64,000 nucleotides of DNA from an uncultured bacterium (GTDB taxonomy: Bacteria > Bacillota > Clostridia > Lachnospirales > Lachnospiraceae). Of the stretch, positions 53,651 to 61,874 are shown piece by piece. Made by a program: the position numbers and the translations under genes. Position 1 is the stretch's first letter, and every line of letters begins with the position of its first letter. The DNA lies in assembly GCA_947073545.1 (NCBI GenBank), contig CAMTMP010000017.1, positions 1-64,000 on the forward strand, in the 5' to 3' direction. A model generated the notes under the pieces. That model was not told the DNA's origin. It did not search any database and saw nothing but the letters and a program-made list of their open reading frames with translations.

Positions 53651-54170
53651 ACTAACGATTTTCCGCGTAATATTGATTCCTTTTTTTGTGGTACTTTTGT
53701 TGTTTGATATCACGGCCTATGACAAATGGATTGCACTGGGAATTTTTATTGTTGCCAGTCTGACGGATTTTCTGGACGGTTATATTGCAAGAAAATACAA
53801 TCTGGTGACGAACTTTGGCAAGTTTATGGACCCGCTGGCGGATAAACTTTTGGTCTGCTCGGCGATGATCTGTCTGGTGGAGCTTGCGCGGATTCCGGCG
53901 TGGGTGGTGATCGTCATCATTGCGAGGGAGTTTATTATCAGCGGTTTTAGGCTGGTGGCCTCGGACAACGGGGTGGTGATCGCAGCCAGTTATTGGGGGA
54001 AGTTTAAAACGACTTTCCAGATTCTCATGATCTGCCTGATGATTGCGGATTTGGAGTCTCTTACCATCGTGACGCAGATTGTGATGTGGGTGGCTCTTGC
54101 GTTGACGGTGATTTCACTTGTGGATTATCTGGTTAAGAATAAGAGCGTGATGCAGGACAATCAAAAGTAA
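53634..54170 (+). CDS. pgsA: CDP-diacylglycerol-glycerol-3-phosphate 3-phosphatidyltransferase
   Basis: 178-aa membrane enzyme of phosphatidylglycerol synthesis. The CDP-alcohol phosphotransferase motif is DGYIARKYNLVTNFGKFMD followed by PLAD. MNLPNKLTIFRVILIPFFV opens the protein, as usual. Four or more membrane segments are visible. Start lies within rimO. Confidence 0.96.
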   Translation: MNLPNKLTIFRVILIPFFVVLLLFDITAYDKWIALGIFIVASLTDFLDGYIARKYNLVTNFGKFMDPLADKLLVCSAMICLVELARIPAWVVIVIIAREFIISGFRLVASDNGVVIAASYWGKFKTTFQILMICLMIADLESLTIVTQIVMWVALALTVISLVDYLVKNKSVMQDNQK

Positions 54171-54219
54171 ATACGGGCAGGGAAACTGGTGTAGTGTTTT
54201 GACAAAGAGGGTGATGGCT

Positions 54220-55491
54220 ATGACAGTAGAAATTATTGCAGTCGGAACAGAGATACTACTTGGAAACATTGTGAACACAAATGCCGCTTATCTCGCGGAA
54301 AAATGTGCGGGACTCGGGCTTTCCTGTTATTATCAGGATGTGGTCGGTGACAACGAAGAGAGGCTGATGGAGATGATCCGTCTGGCGCTGACCAGAGCGG
54401 ATATCATTCTCCTCTCCGGGGGCTTAGGACCAACGCAGGATGATCTGACCAAAGAGGCGGCGGCGAAGGTGATGGGGAAAGAACTGTATCTGCATGAGTC
54501 TTCCAGGGAGGCGATCCGGCAGTTTTTTGCGGAGCGGAACATGGAGATCACGGAAAATAACTGGAAACAGGCCATGGTGCCGGAGGGGTGTATTGTGGTG
54601 GAAAATCCGGGCGGCACCGCGCCCGGCATTATTATAGCGGAAAACGGGAAGCATGTGGTGCTGATGCCCGGCCCGCCCGGTGAGCTGATTCCCATGTTTG
54701 AAAAGTCGATTATCCCGTATCTTTCCGGGCTTACGACGGGGGTTATTTATTCCCAGACCGTAAAAATCTGCGGGGTGGGAGAGAGCAAGGCGGAGAGCAT
54801 GGTGGAAGATCTGGTGAATGCGCAGGACAATCCGACCATTGCGACTTACGCAAAGACCGGGGAGGTGCATCTTCGTGTGACGGCCACGGCACCGGATGAG
54901 AAGGAAGCGAAAAAGCTGGTAAAACCCATGGTTAAGGAGTTGAAAGGACGCTTTGGCAACCATGTTTACACGACGGATAGTGAAGTGACGATGGAGAAGG
55001 CTGTGGTGGATCTGCTTATGGCAAATAAGCTGACGGCCTGCACGGTGGAGTCGTGCACGGGCGGTATGCTTTCCGCCAGACTGATCAATGTGCCCGGCGT
55101 GTCGGAAGTGTTTAAGTCCGGCTATGTGACGTACTCCAATAAATCCAAGCGAAAGCTTCTGGGAATCAAGAAGAATATTCTGGTGAAACATGGGGCGGTC
55201 AGCGAGCAGATTGCCCGGGAGATGGCCAAAACCGCAGCAATTCTTGCCAGAACCGATGTGAGCGTTTCTACTACAGGCATTGCGGGACCGGACGGCGGTA
55301 CGCCGGAGAAACCGGTTGGGCTTGTCTATATCGGGTGTAACGTGTGCGGAAGGGTTACGGTGAAAGAGTGTCATTTCCACGGAACCCGTGAAAAGATCCG
55401 GGAGAGCACGGTATCTGCGGCGCTGTCGCTGTTGAGGGAATGTATTTTACAGTATTACAGTGAAGTGACCTTCGGCGGCAAAGAAAAGTAA
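54220..55491 (+). CDS. cinA: CinA family nicotinamide-nucleotide amidohydrolase
   Basis: 423 aa. The N-terminal MoaB/MogA-like domain has GTEILLGNIVNTNAAYLAEK and LSGGLGPTQDDLTKE; the C-terminal PncC-type amidase has ESCTGGMLSARLINVPGVSE and SGYVTYSN followed by TGIAGPDGGTPEKPVG. It recycles NMN and is competence-linked in other Firmicutes. ATG 54220 has AGAGGG 8 bp upstream; in-frame ATG 54214, GTG 54211 and TTG 54199 are less well placed. Confidence 0.94.
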   Translation: MTVEIIAVGTEILLGNIVNTNAAYLAEKCAGLGLSCYYQDVVGDNEERLMEMIRLALTRADIILLSGGLGPTQDDLTKEAAAKVMGKELYLHESSREAIRQFFAERNMEITENNWKQAMVPEGCIVVENPGGTAPGIIIAENGKHVVLMPGPPGELIPMFEKSIIPYLSGLTTGVIYSQTVKICGVGESKAESMVEDLVNAQDNPTIATYAKTGEVHLRVTATAPDEKEAKKLVKPMVKELKGRFGNHVYTTDSEVTMEKAVVDLLMANKLTACTVESCTGGMLSARLINVPGVSEVFKSGYVTYSNKSKRKLLGIKKNILVKHGAVSEQIAREMAKTAAILARTDVSVSTTGIAGPDGGTPEKPVGLVYIGCNVCGRVTVKECHFHGTREKIRESTVSAALSLLRECILQYYSEVTFGGKEK

Positions 55492-55504
55492 GAGGGGGAG
55501 AAGA

Positions 55505-57184
55505 ATGAACGAATCCGATAAATGGGAAGGGATGCCGGAGGGCGGGGAAGGTGAGAGCTATTATGCGGATCCCTATGTGACCGAGAGCAGTGAAGATATC
55601 TATGAGACGCCGGAAGTGGTGGAGCGTGTTTTGGTCGTGGAGGAAAAGGCAGAGCCCCCCGTGGAAGCGGCCGACACCCACGGACTTTTTTCCGGAAATC
55701 AGTCGGGCAGTCAGGATAGTGCGTACGGCGTACAGTCTCCTTACGGGCATCAACCGGGCACATACGGCACACAGTTTCCATACGCAAACCAGAGGGGCGT
55801 ATACGACGCACAGCCCCCTTACGGGAATCAGAATCAGGGAGAGGGTTACGGCGCACAACCCCCTTACGGGAGTCAGAATCAGGGCGGCGCATACGGCGCA
55901 CAGCCCCCTTACGGGAGCCAGAATCAAGGCAGCGGTTACGACATACGGTCCCCCTATGGGAATCAGAGCCAGAGCGGTGGTTTTGACGCACAGTTTTCAT
56001 ACGGGAGTCAGAACGGCGGCTATGGCGCACAGCTTCCCTATGGGAATCAGAATCAGAGCGGCGGCTGTGGCGCACAGTCTCCATACGGGAATCAGCAGGA
56101 CAGCTGTAGTGCACAGCCTTCCTACGGAAATCAACAGAGCTGCGCTGCACAGTCTTCTTACGGAAACTGGCAGGCAGGCGGAGGCGGCGGTCAGCCTCCC
56201 TACGGCGGTCAGCCGCCTTACGATAACCCTTACAGTCCCTATGCCCTGCCTCAGAAAAAACAGAACACAGGACTGATTGTGGGCATTGTCATCGCCATTA
56301 TCGTTCTGTTTCTGGTGGCAGTATTTGCACTGGCAAGCAAGGCATTAAATCTGCTCTCCGAGAAGGAGAAGGAGGACCTTCGCAGGGATGTGTACGATTT
56401 TGATGATGATTATGACTATAACTATCAGGATGATTATGACTTTGATAATGGTTATGACTTCGATTATGACGGCGGGTATGATCACAGTGATTTCTTCAGT
56501 GATGACGATTTTTACGATTACGATTATTATGAGGACGCTGAGTATGACGACAGATACTATAACCTGCATGACGAGATCAGATCGGATCTGTCCTATCAGG
56601 TCGAGGTGCAGGACTTCGAGTATGAGTCGGACTATGAAAATGCCATCATTTTGGCAGACATACCGGTAGTATCAGGGGAGAATGTGCCGAATCTGGATAA
56701 GATCAATAAGGATATCCGAAAAGAAGTAGACGAGATTACGGCGCTCTTTGAGTCGGAGTATGAGTCACATATCAGAGAGAGCGAGGAAAACTTTTTTGTG
56801 GCTTCCCTGATCGGTTATGTGGCCTATATGGACGAGGATAAGCTGAGCATCGCGTGGCAGGAGGAAATGTACAGCGATAGGGACGGCGGTGTTTATCTGC
56901 GGAGTATCAATATTGACATGAAAAACGGAGTGGTTCTGGACAATCAAGATATTCTTGCGGTTGACGATGCGTTTTCCGTGGAGTTCCGCCGAAAGTGTGA
57001 CGAGCAGAACGGGGAAATTTCCTATCTTACTTACATGACGGATCAACAGATTACGGAATATTTTAAATCCGACGATATCATTGTATTTTATACCCCAAAG
57101 GGTATGGAGATCGGGTTTAACTATGAGGACGGCTGGGTGACAGTTACCTATGAGGAGTATGAGAAGTACTTGAAGGTATTCTAA
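55505..57184 (+). CDS. membrane protein with FUS-like YGxQ repeats and a C-terminal DUF3298-like domain
   Basis: 559 aa. An acidic N terminus (1-60) leads to a low-complexity tract (74-245) of about 15 imperfect PYG(N/S)Q repeats rich in Gly, Tyr, Gln, Asn and Ser. One membrane helix (about 256-278) with preceding KK favours the repeats being cytoplasmic. Outside are an Asp/Tyr tract (296-352) and a globular DUF3298-like domain (about 360-559, YLTYMTDQQITEYF). The repeat resembles prion-like domains that phase separate in eukaryotes; that is analogy only. AGAGGGGGAGAA upstream. Confidence 0.85.
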   Translation: MNESDKWEGMPEGGEGESYYADPYVTESSEDIYETPEVVERVLVVEEKAEPPVEAADTHGLFSGNQSGSQDSAYGVQSPYGHQPGTYGTQFPYANQRGVYDAQPPYGNQNQGEGYGAQPPYGSQNQGGAYGAQPPYGSQNQGSGYDIRSPYGNQSQSGGFDAQFSYGSQNGGYGAQLPYGNQNQSGGCGAQSPYGNQQDSCSAQPSYGNQQSCAAQSSYGNWQAGGGGGQPPYGGQPPYDNPYSPYALPQKKQNTGLIVGIVIAIIVLFLVAVFALASKALNLLSEKEKEDLRRDVYDFDDDYDYNYQDDYDFDNGYDFDYDGGYDHSDFFSDDDFYDYDYYEDAEYDDRYYNLHDEIRSDLSYQVEVQDFEYESDYENAIILADIPVVSGENVPNLDKINKDIRKEVDEITALFESEYESHIRESEENFFVASLIGYVAYMDEDKLSIAWQEEMYSDRDGGVYLRSINIDMKNGVVLDNQDILAVDDAFSVEFRRKCDEQNGEISYLTYMTDQQITEYFKSDDIIVFYTPKGMEIGFNYEDGWVTVTYEEYEKYLKVF

Positions 57185-57196
57185 ATAAGGCAGATT

Positions 57197-57238
57197 AATA
57201 AGGGCGCGGGCATCGGTGGATGCCGGCGCTTCCTTATT
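57197..57238 (+). terminator. terminator hairpin after the FUS-like gene
   Basis: AATAAGG (57197-57203) through GCGC and GGCATC pairs with GATGCC, GGCGC and CCTTATT (ending 57238), giving a long stem with a GGTG loop. It ends in TTATTTG rather than a pure T-run. Confidence 0.7.
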
Positions 57239-57258
57239 TGATAGGAAATTGCGACAGT

Positions 57259-57322
57259 GTAAACCGTGCAAGGAGAATGAGAAGCATTCTATGAATCGTT
57301 GCTGCCGAGCGACGATTTTTTT
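57259..57322 (+). repeat. short structured repeat, family 2 copy 2, ending in a terminator
   Basis: GTAAAC (57259-57264), hairpin AGAATG-AGAAG-CATTCT (57274-57290) and GAATC match copy 1 at 50115. Directly after it, CGTTGCT (57297-57303), loop GCCG, AGCGACG (57308-57314) and seven T (57316-57322) form an intrinsic terminator. Nothing else was recognised in this part of the 377-bp gap between 57185 and 57561. Confidence 0.6.
57297..57322 (+). terminator. intrinsic terminator
   Basis: Seven-pair stem CGTTGCT/AGCGACG with a GCCG loop and T7 tail. A second terminator in tandem after the FUS-like gene isolates the Crp/Fnr gene downstream. Confidence 0.8.
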
Positions 57323-57422
57323 ACGTACAGGAGAGTGCGACAAAAGAGTATTGTGCAAAATAGCTAATTAGATCGCAATGATTTTGTATAAAACAGAGAA
57401 TGGAAAATGTGATAGAGGAAAG

Positions 57423-57473
57423 ACGACATATGTCGTATCGTTTATTGGAAAATTTGTATATAACATATATAAG
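57423..57473 (+). promoter_or_regulatory. promoter and palindromic operator of the Crp/Fnr-type gene
   Basis: Perfect 14-bp palindrome ACGACATATGTCGT (57423-57436). Downstream a -35 TTGGAA (57445-57450), a 17-bp spacer and -10 TATAAG (57468-57473). The palindrome centre is about 50 bp before the predicted start, a position used by Crp-family activators. Self-regulation is inference. Confidence 0.6.
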
Positions 57474-57561
57474 ACAAACGGGTACAGTAGTAAATATGAC
57501 GAACGGAAGCGACGCTTTTCGAAAACGGCATAGGGAAAAAGTAAAAAGGAGGAGGTGACGA

Positions 57562-58287
57562 ATGGAATCGAAACAGGAATTGGCACAGGTGATCGCAAGG
57601 CTGGGCGGTGAGCGGCGGCAATATCTGAATGATTTTTTTGAGGACTGCCCGGAGGAGCTGGTTCATACCATACAGTACGAAAAAATTTCCAAGGGAAAGT
57701 TGATCCTGCAGGCGGGCATGGACTGCAGCTATGTGTGGGGGATCATAAGCGGGGAGATTAGTGTGACGGATATCCAGATGTTGGGCAATGCGTACAGTTT
57801 CGTGGAGAGTTCAGGTTTCAGCATCATTATCATCGGAGACTATGAACCCTTTGCCGGGCTGACGGAATTTCAGAACACGATCTATGCTGTGACGGAATGC
57901 GATGCGCTCAGGATTCCTACAGTCGGTTATATGCGGTGGATGAGGCGCGACGGGAAAGCGCTCTTCATGCGGGCACAGATTTTTGCAAAGACTTTGGCCC
58001 AGGAGATCTCAAACGAACGCAAGTATCTGCTCTTAAACGGCAGGGATCGTCTGGTGCTGTACCTGACGCAGGCTTACGCAAAATGGGAGGGTGAAGGAGA
58101 ATATGTCCTGAAAAAGACACAGGCCCAGCTCGCCCAGCGCATCGGGATGAATGTGCGGACGGTACAGAGGAGTATTCAGAAACTAGAAACAGACGGGTTC
58201 GTGTCCTGTCTTGGCAGTAAACTTTGTATTTCAAAGGAGCAGTACGAAAGGCTGGAGGCATACCGGGAGGAGAAACTGCTTCACTAG
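57562..58287 (+). CDS. Crp/Fnr family transcriptional regulator
   Basis: 241 aa. An N-terminal cyclic-nucleotide-binding-like beta barrel (about 25-130, with SKGKLILQAGMDCSYVWGII and GDYEPFAGLTEF), a dimer helix, and a C-terminal winged helix (about 180-230) with AQLAQRIGMNVRTVQRSIQK. No Fnr-type Cys cluster is present, so oxygen sensing through iron-sulfur is unlikely. GGAGGAGG supports the ATG. It precedes deoD and a nucleoside transporter; control of these is plausible but unproven. Confidence 0.9.
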   Translation: MESKQELAQVIARLGGERRQYLNDFFEDCPEELVHTIQYEKISKGKLILQAGMDCSYVWGIISGEISVTDIQMLGNAYSFVESSGFSIIIIGDYEPFAGLTEFQNTIYAVTECDALRIPTVGYMRWMRRDGKALFMRAQIFAKTLAQEISNERKYLLLNGRDRLVLYLTQAYAKWEGEGEYVLKKTQAQLAQRIGMNVRTVQRSIQKLETDGFVSCLGSKLCISKEQYERLEAYREEKLLH

Positions 58288-58425
58288 CGGCTTCGTTCAT
58301 GAATGTACCCAAAATCGGTGTATGCAGCAGGACGGACGCAGGACAGTAAAAGAGTAAACGTAATAAGGAAACGAACGACATAACACACGACAATTACAAA
58401 CCAACAATGGAAGGAGAAACAAGTC

Positions 58426-59136
58426 ATGGGAAAAACACCTACACCACATATCGGAGCAGCCAAGGAACAGATCGCAAAGACGGTACTGATGCCGGGAGAT
58501 CCGCTGAGAGCGAAGTTTATCGCGGAGAATTTCCTCACGGATTTTGAGTGTGTCAACACAGTCAGAAACATGCTGGCATTCACGGGAAACTATCAGGGCA
58601 AGAGAGTAACGGTCGCAGGCGGCGGCATGGGAATACCGTCCGTCGGCATTTATACTTACGAGCTTTTCAACTTTTACGAAGTGGAGCAAATCATCCGCAT
58701 CGGTACGGCGGGTACTTTAAGCGACAAAGTCAACCTGCGCGACGTGGTGATCGGCGCGGGAGCAAGCACGGATTCCGCCTATGCGGCACAGTATAACCTG
58801 CCGGGCACCTTCGCACCGCTCGCGGACTTTGATCTGGCGAGGAAAGCGGTGGAGACCGGGGAACGTCTGGGCATCAGAACGGTGGCGGGCAACATCCTCT
58901 CCTCGGACATTTTCTACAATAATGATGAGGACGCGCTTGGCAAGTGGGCGAAGATGGGCATTCTTGCTGTCGAGATGGAGGCGGCGGCTCTCTATATGAA
59001 CGCGGCGCACGCGGGCAAAAGGGCGCTCTGCATGCTGACCATTTCCGATGCGCCCTTTAGGGGTGAATCCTTGTCGGTGGAGGACCGTCAGACAGGATTT
59101 ACGGATATGATGAAGATTGCGCTGGAGATAGCGTGA
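58426..59136 (+). CDS. deoD: purine-nucleoside phosphorylase, DeoD type
   Basis: 236-aa enzyme splitting purine nucleosides with phosphate. TPHIGAAKEQIAKTVLMPGD, GGGMGIPSVGIYTYEL, and VEMEAAALY identify the trimeric/hexameric DeoD class. TGGAAGGAG upstream. Its TGA stop is formed inside the first bases of repeat copy E. The following BMP-type ABC importer would bring in the nucleosides. Confidence 0.96.
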   Translation: MGKTPTPHIGAAKEQIAKTVLMPGDPLRAKFIAENFLTDFECVNTVRNMLAFTGNYQGKRVTVAGGGMGIPSVGIYTYELFNFYEVEQIIRIGTAGTLSDKVNLRDVVIGAGASTDSAYAAQYNLPGTFAPLADFDLARKAVETGERLGIRTVAGNILSSDIFYNNDEDALGKWAKMGILAVEMEAAALYMNAAHAGKRALCMLTISDAPFRGESLSVEDRQTGFTDMMKIALEIA

Positions 59137-59276
59137 AAAGAACTTCTAGAACTCAGCAGCAGAGGCTGCTTCGTTAAGAAGTACTAAGTTTCACGCAGGA
59201 GAATGCCTGAAATACGGCATTCTCCGTACCGATTTGAGTCACAGCGAAGCTGTGACATGTCGATTAGTGTAGAAAG
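59128..59276 (+). repeat. stop-abutting three-hairpin repeat, copy E
   Basis: Hairpin 1: GCGTGAAAAGAACTTCT (59131-59147) with AGAAGTACT (59177-59185) and TTTCACGC (59189-59196). Hairpin 2: AGAATGCC (59200-59207), loop TGAAATAC, GGCATTCT (59216-59223). Hairpin 3: GTCACAGC-GAA-GCTGTGAC (59238-59256). The end TTAGTGTAGAAAG resembles the start. The TGA of deoD (59134-59136) lies within GCGTGAAA. Confidence 0.85.
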
Positions 59277-59291
59277 AAAGCAGGTGGGCAA

Positions 59292-60319
59292 ATGAAAAAA
59301 TGGAAAAAGGTGATACCGGCAGTTTTGATGGCGTGTACATTGGCGGGCTGCGGTATGGCTGAAAAAGACGATTCGGTATACCGGGTGTCCATGGTGGCGG
59401 GCACAGGAGGCATCAACGACCAGTCCTTTAACCAGTTATCGTGGGAAGGGCTGCAGAGTTTCGGGGAACATACGGGTGCGGATGTAAGAGTGTTAGAGTC
59501 CAAGCAGGCATCGGATTACCTGACAAACATTGACAGGGCGACGGACACATACAGCGATCTCGTGTGGGCGCTCGGCTACTCGCTGGCCGACGCTATGCTG
59601 ACCATCGCGAAAATGAATCCCGATATCAATTTTGCCATCGTAGACTACGCGTTTGACGACAGCCCGCAGAATTGCACGGGCGTGGTGTTCCGAGCGCAGG
59701 AGTCCTCCTTTCTGGTAGGTTATATAGCAGGGCTTACCACGAAGACGGATAAGGTGGGTTACGTGGGACCGATGAAGAGCTTCTTAAACGACCAGTTCCA
59801 GTACGGCTATATGGGCGGTGTGGCGTACGCCGGGCATGTGCTCGGACGAGAGATTGAGGTGCAGTCGCAGTTACCGAGAGCTATTCCGACGCGGCAAAGG
59901 CGAAGGCGATCTCCAACAAGATGTATTCCAACGGCTGTGACATTATTTTCCACTCTGCGGGCGGCGCGGGTTACGGTGTGATCGAGTCCGCCAAGGAGAA
60001 TGGCAGACTCGTGATCGGCGTGGACACGGACCAGTCCCATCTTGCGCCGGACAATGTGCTGACTTCCGGCATGAAGAATACAAACATCGCGGTGGAGCTT
60101 GTGTCCACCATGGCGATGAACGGTGAGGAGATCGGCGGCAACACTTACAGCTACGGGTTGAAGGAAGGATGCGTGGGCATTCCTGAGGAGAATAAAATCA
60201 TGGACCCCACGGTTTACGATCAGGCCATGGAGCTGCAGCAGATGATTATTGACGAGGAACTGACGCCCCCGGTATCGGAGGAGACTTACCAAGCCTTTTT
60301 GGAAGGGTTGGGGAAATAG
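59292..60319 (+). pseudogene. BMP family nucleoside-binding lipoprotein, frameshifted
   Basis: Lipoprotein signal with lipobox LAGC (Cys20), then VSMVAGTGGINDQSFNQLSW and SDLVWALGYSLADAM typical of BMP/Med family binding proteins. The frame breaks near 59871: the first part is open from 59292, and the rest (ESYSDAAKAKAISNKMYSNG to 60319) is in the frame one base back. Restoring one base gives about 342 aa, the normal length. Either a real 1-nt deletion or a sequence error; the neighbouring ABC genes are intact. Confidence 0.85.
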
Positions 60320-60332
60320 GAGAGAAGGACAT

Positions 60333-61874
60333 ATGGAAGTAAGGAATGACTATGCGGTTCAGATGCATAATATTACTATAAAATTCGGCTCCTATACCGC
60401 GCTTGACGGGGTGCAGCTTGACGTAAAAAGAGGCTCTATCCATGCGGTTTTAGGAGAAAACGGGGCGGGTAAGACCACGCTGATGAATATTTTATACGGA
60501 CTGTATCAGGCAAACGAGGGAGATATTCACCTGTACGGGAAAAAAGTGGATATGAAAAATCCAAACGTGGCGATCGCCCACGGGATCGGCATGGTGCATC
60601 AGCACTTTATGCTCGTGGATAATTTCACGGTGACACAGAACATTATTCTAGGACACGAGACGACGAAACCGGGTGGTGTGGTGGATCTGAAGAAAGCCAG
60701 AGAAGAGGTCATGGGGATTGTGAAAAAATACGGCCTCGAGGTGGACCCGGACGCGTACATTTCGGATATTTCAGTTGGTATGCAGCAGAGGGTGGAAATC
60801 TTAAAGGCGCTATACAGGGGCGTGGACATATTGATTCTGGATGAGCCTACGGCAGTGCTGACCCCGCAGGAGATCGGCGACCTGATTGACATTATGCGCA
60901 AGCTTGTGGACGACGGGAAGACCATCATCATCATTACCCATAAACTCAAGGAGATCAAGGCCTCCGCGGACTATTGCAGCATTATCCGCAGGGGAAAGTA
61001 CATAGACACTGTGGAGGTGGCTAAGGTATCCCAGGAGGAGCTGGCTGACATGATGGTGGGACACCGTGTGAAGCTGGTGGTAGACAAGGAGGAGGCGAAG
61101 CCGGGAGAAGTGGTGTTTGAGGTGAAAGGCCTGACAGCCAAAGACAACAGGGGCGTGTATGTGCTCAAAAACCTGTCCATGCAGGTGCGGCGCGGGGAGA
61201 TTTTCGGCATAGCGGGGATTGACGGCAACGGGCAGAAGGAGCTGGTGGAAGCCATCACCAACCTGATTAAGGTGGAGAGCGGGACCATCCGCATTAACGG
61301 AAAGAACATTGAGAATAAGACGACAAGGGAAACCATGGATTCCGGCATAGCCACGATCCATGAGGACCGTCAGAAGCGCGGGCTGGTTCTGGATTTTTCG
61401 GTGGAGGACAATGCGGTGCTTGACACTTACATGAAGGAGCCTTTTTCTCAGAAGAGCATTTTAAATAGAAAGGAAATCCGCAAATTTGCATCAAGTCTTT
61501 TGAAAGATTATGATGTGCGGCCCGATTCCTGTGAGGAGCTTGCCATCAGGGGACTTTCCGGCGGTAACCAGCAGAAGGTGATTATCGGCAGAGAGATCGC
61601 AAACAATCCCGATCTTCTGATCGCGGTACAGCCTACCAGAGGTCTTGACGTGGGAGCCATTGAATATGTCCACAAGATGCTTGTCAGGGAGAGGGATAAA
61701 GGCAAGGCAGTGCTGCTCATATCGCTGGAGTTAGACGAAGTGATGAACGTTTCGGACACCATCGGAATCATTTACGACGGCGCGATCCGCTGCACATTCA
61801 AGCAGGGAGAAGTGGATGAAAAAACCATAGGCTTAATTATGGCAGGAGGAACATTAGATGGAAAAAACAGTTAA
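60333..61874 (+). CDS. nucleoside ABC transporter ATP-binding protein (two ABC domains)
   Basis: 513-aa fused ATPase of the BMP-type importer. Domain 1 has Walker A GENGAGKTT, signature SVGMQQRVEIL and LILDEPTAVLT. Domain 2 has a degenerate Walker A GIDGNGQKEL and signature LSGGNQQKVIIGRE with AVQPTRGLD, as usual for this sugar/nucleoside class. Preceded by GGAGAGAAGG. Overlaps the permease by 17 bp. Resembles YufO/NupO of Bacillus. Confidence 0.94.
   Translation: MEVRNDYAVQMHNITIKFGSYTALDGVQLDVKRGSIHAVLGENGAGKTTLMNILYGLYQANEGDIHLYGKKVDMKNPNVAIAHGIGMVHQHFMLVDNFTVTQNIILGHETTKPGGVVDLKKAREEVMGIVKKYGLEVDPDAYISDISVGMQQRVEILKALYRGVDILILDEPTAVLTPQEIGDLIDIMRKLVDDGKTIIIITHKLKEIKASADYCSIIRRGKYIDTVEVAKVSQEELADMMVGHRVKLVVDKEEAKPGEVVFEVKGLTAKDNRGVYVLKNLSMQVRRGEIFGIAGIDGNGQKELVEAITNLIKVESGTIRINGKNIENKTTRETMDSGIATIHEDRQKRGLVLDFSVEDNAVLDTYMKEPFSQKSILNRKEIRKFASSLLKDYDVRPDSCEELAIRGLSGGNQQKVIIGREIANNPDLLIAVQPTRGLDVGAIEYVHKMLVRERDKGKAVLLISLELDEVMNVSDTIGIIYDGAIRCTFKQGEVDEKTIGLIMAGGTLDGKNS

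Noticed and set aside
55590..56276. 228-codon frame inside the FUS-like gene
   Set aside because: An alternative-frame reading of the repetitive DNA; the annotated frame has the ribosome binding site, a membrane helix and a conserved C-terminal domain.
59865..59885. Programmed ribosomal frameshift in the BMP lipoprotein
   Set aside because: No slippery heptanucleotide or stimulatory structure is visible, and the family is normally encoded in one frame.
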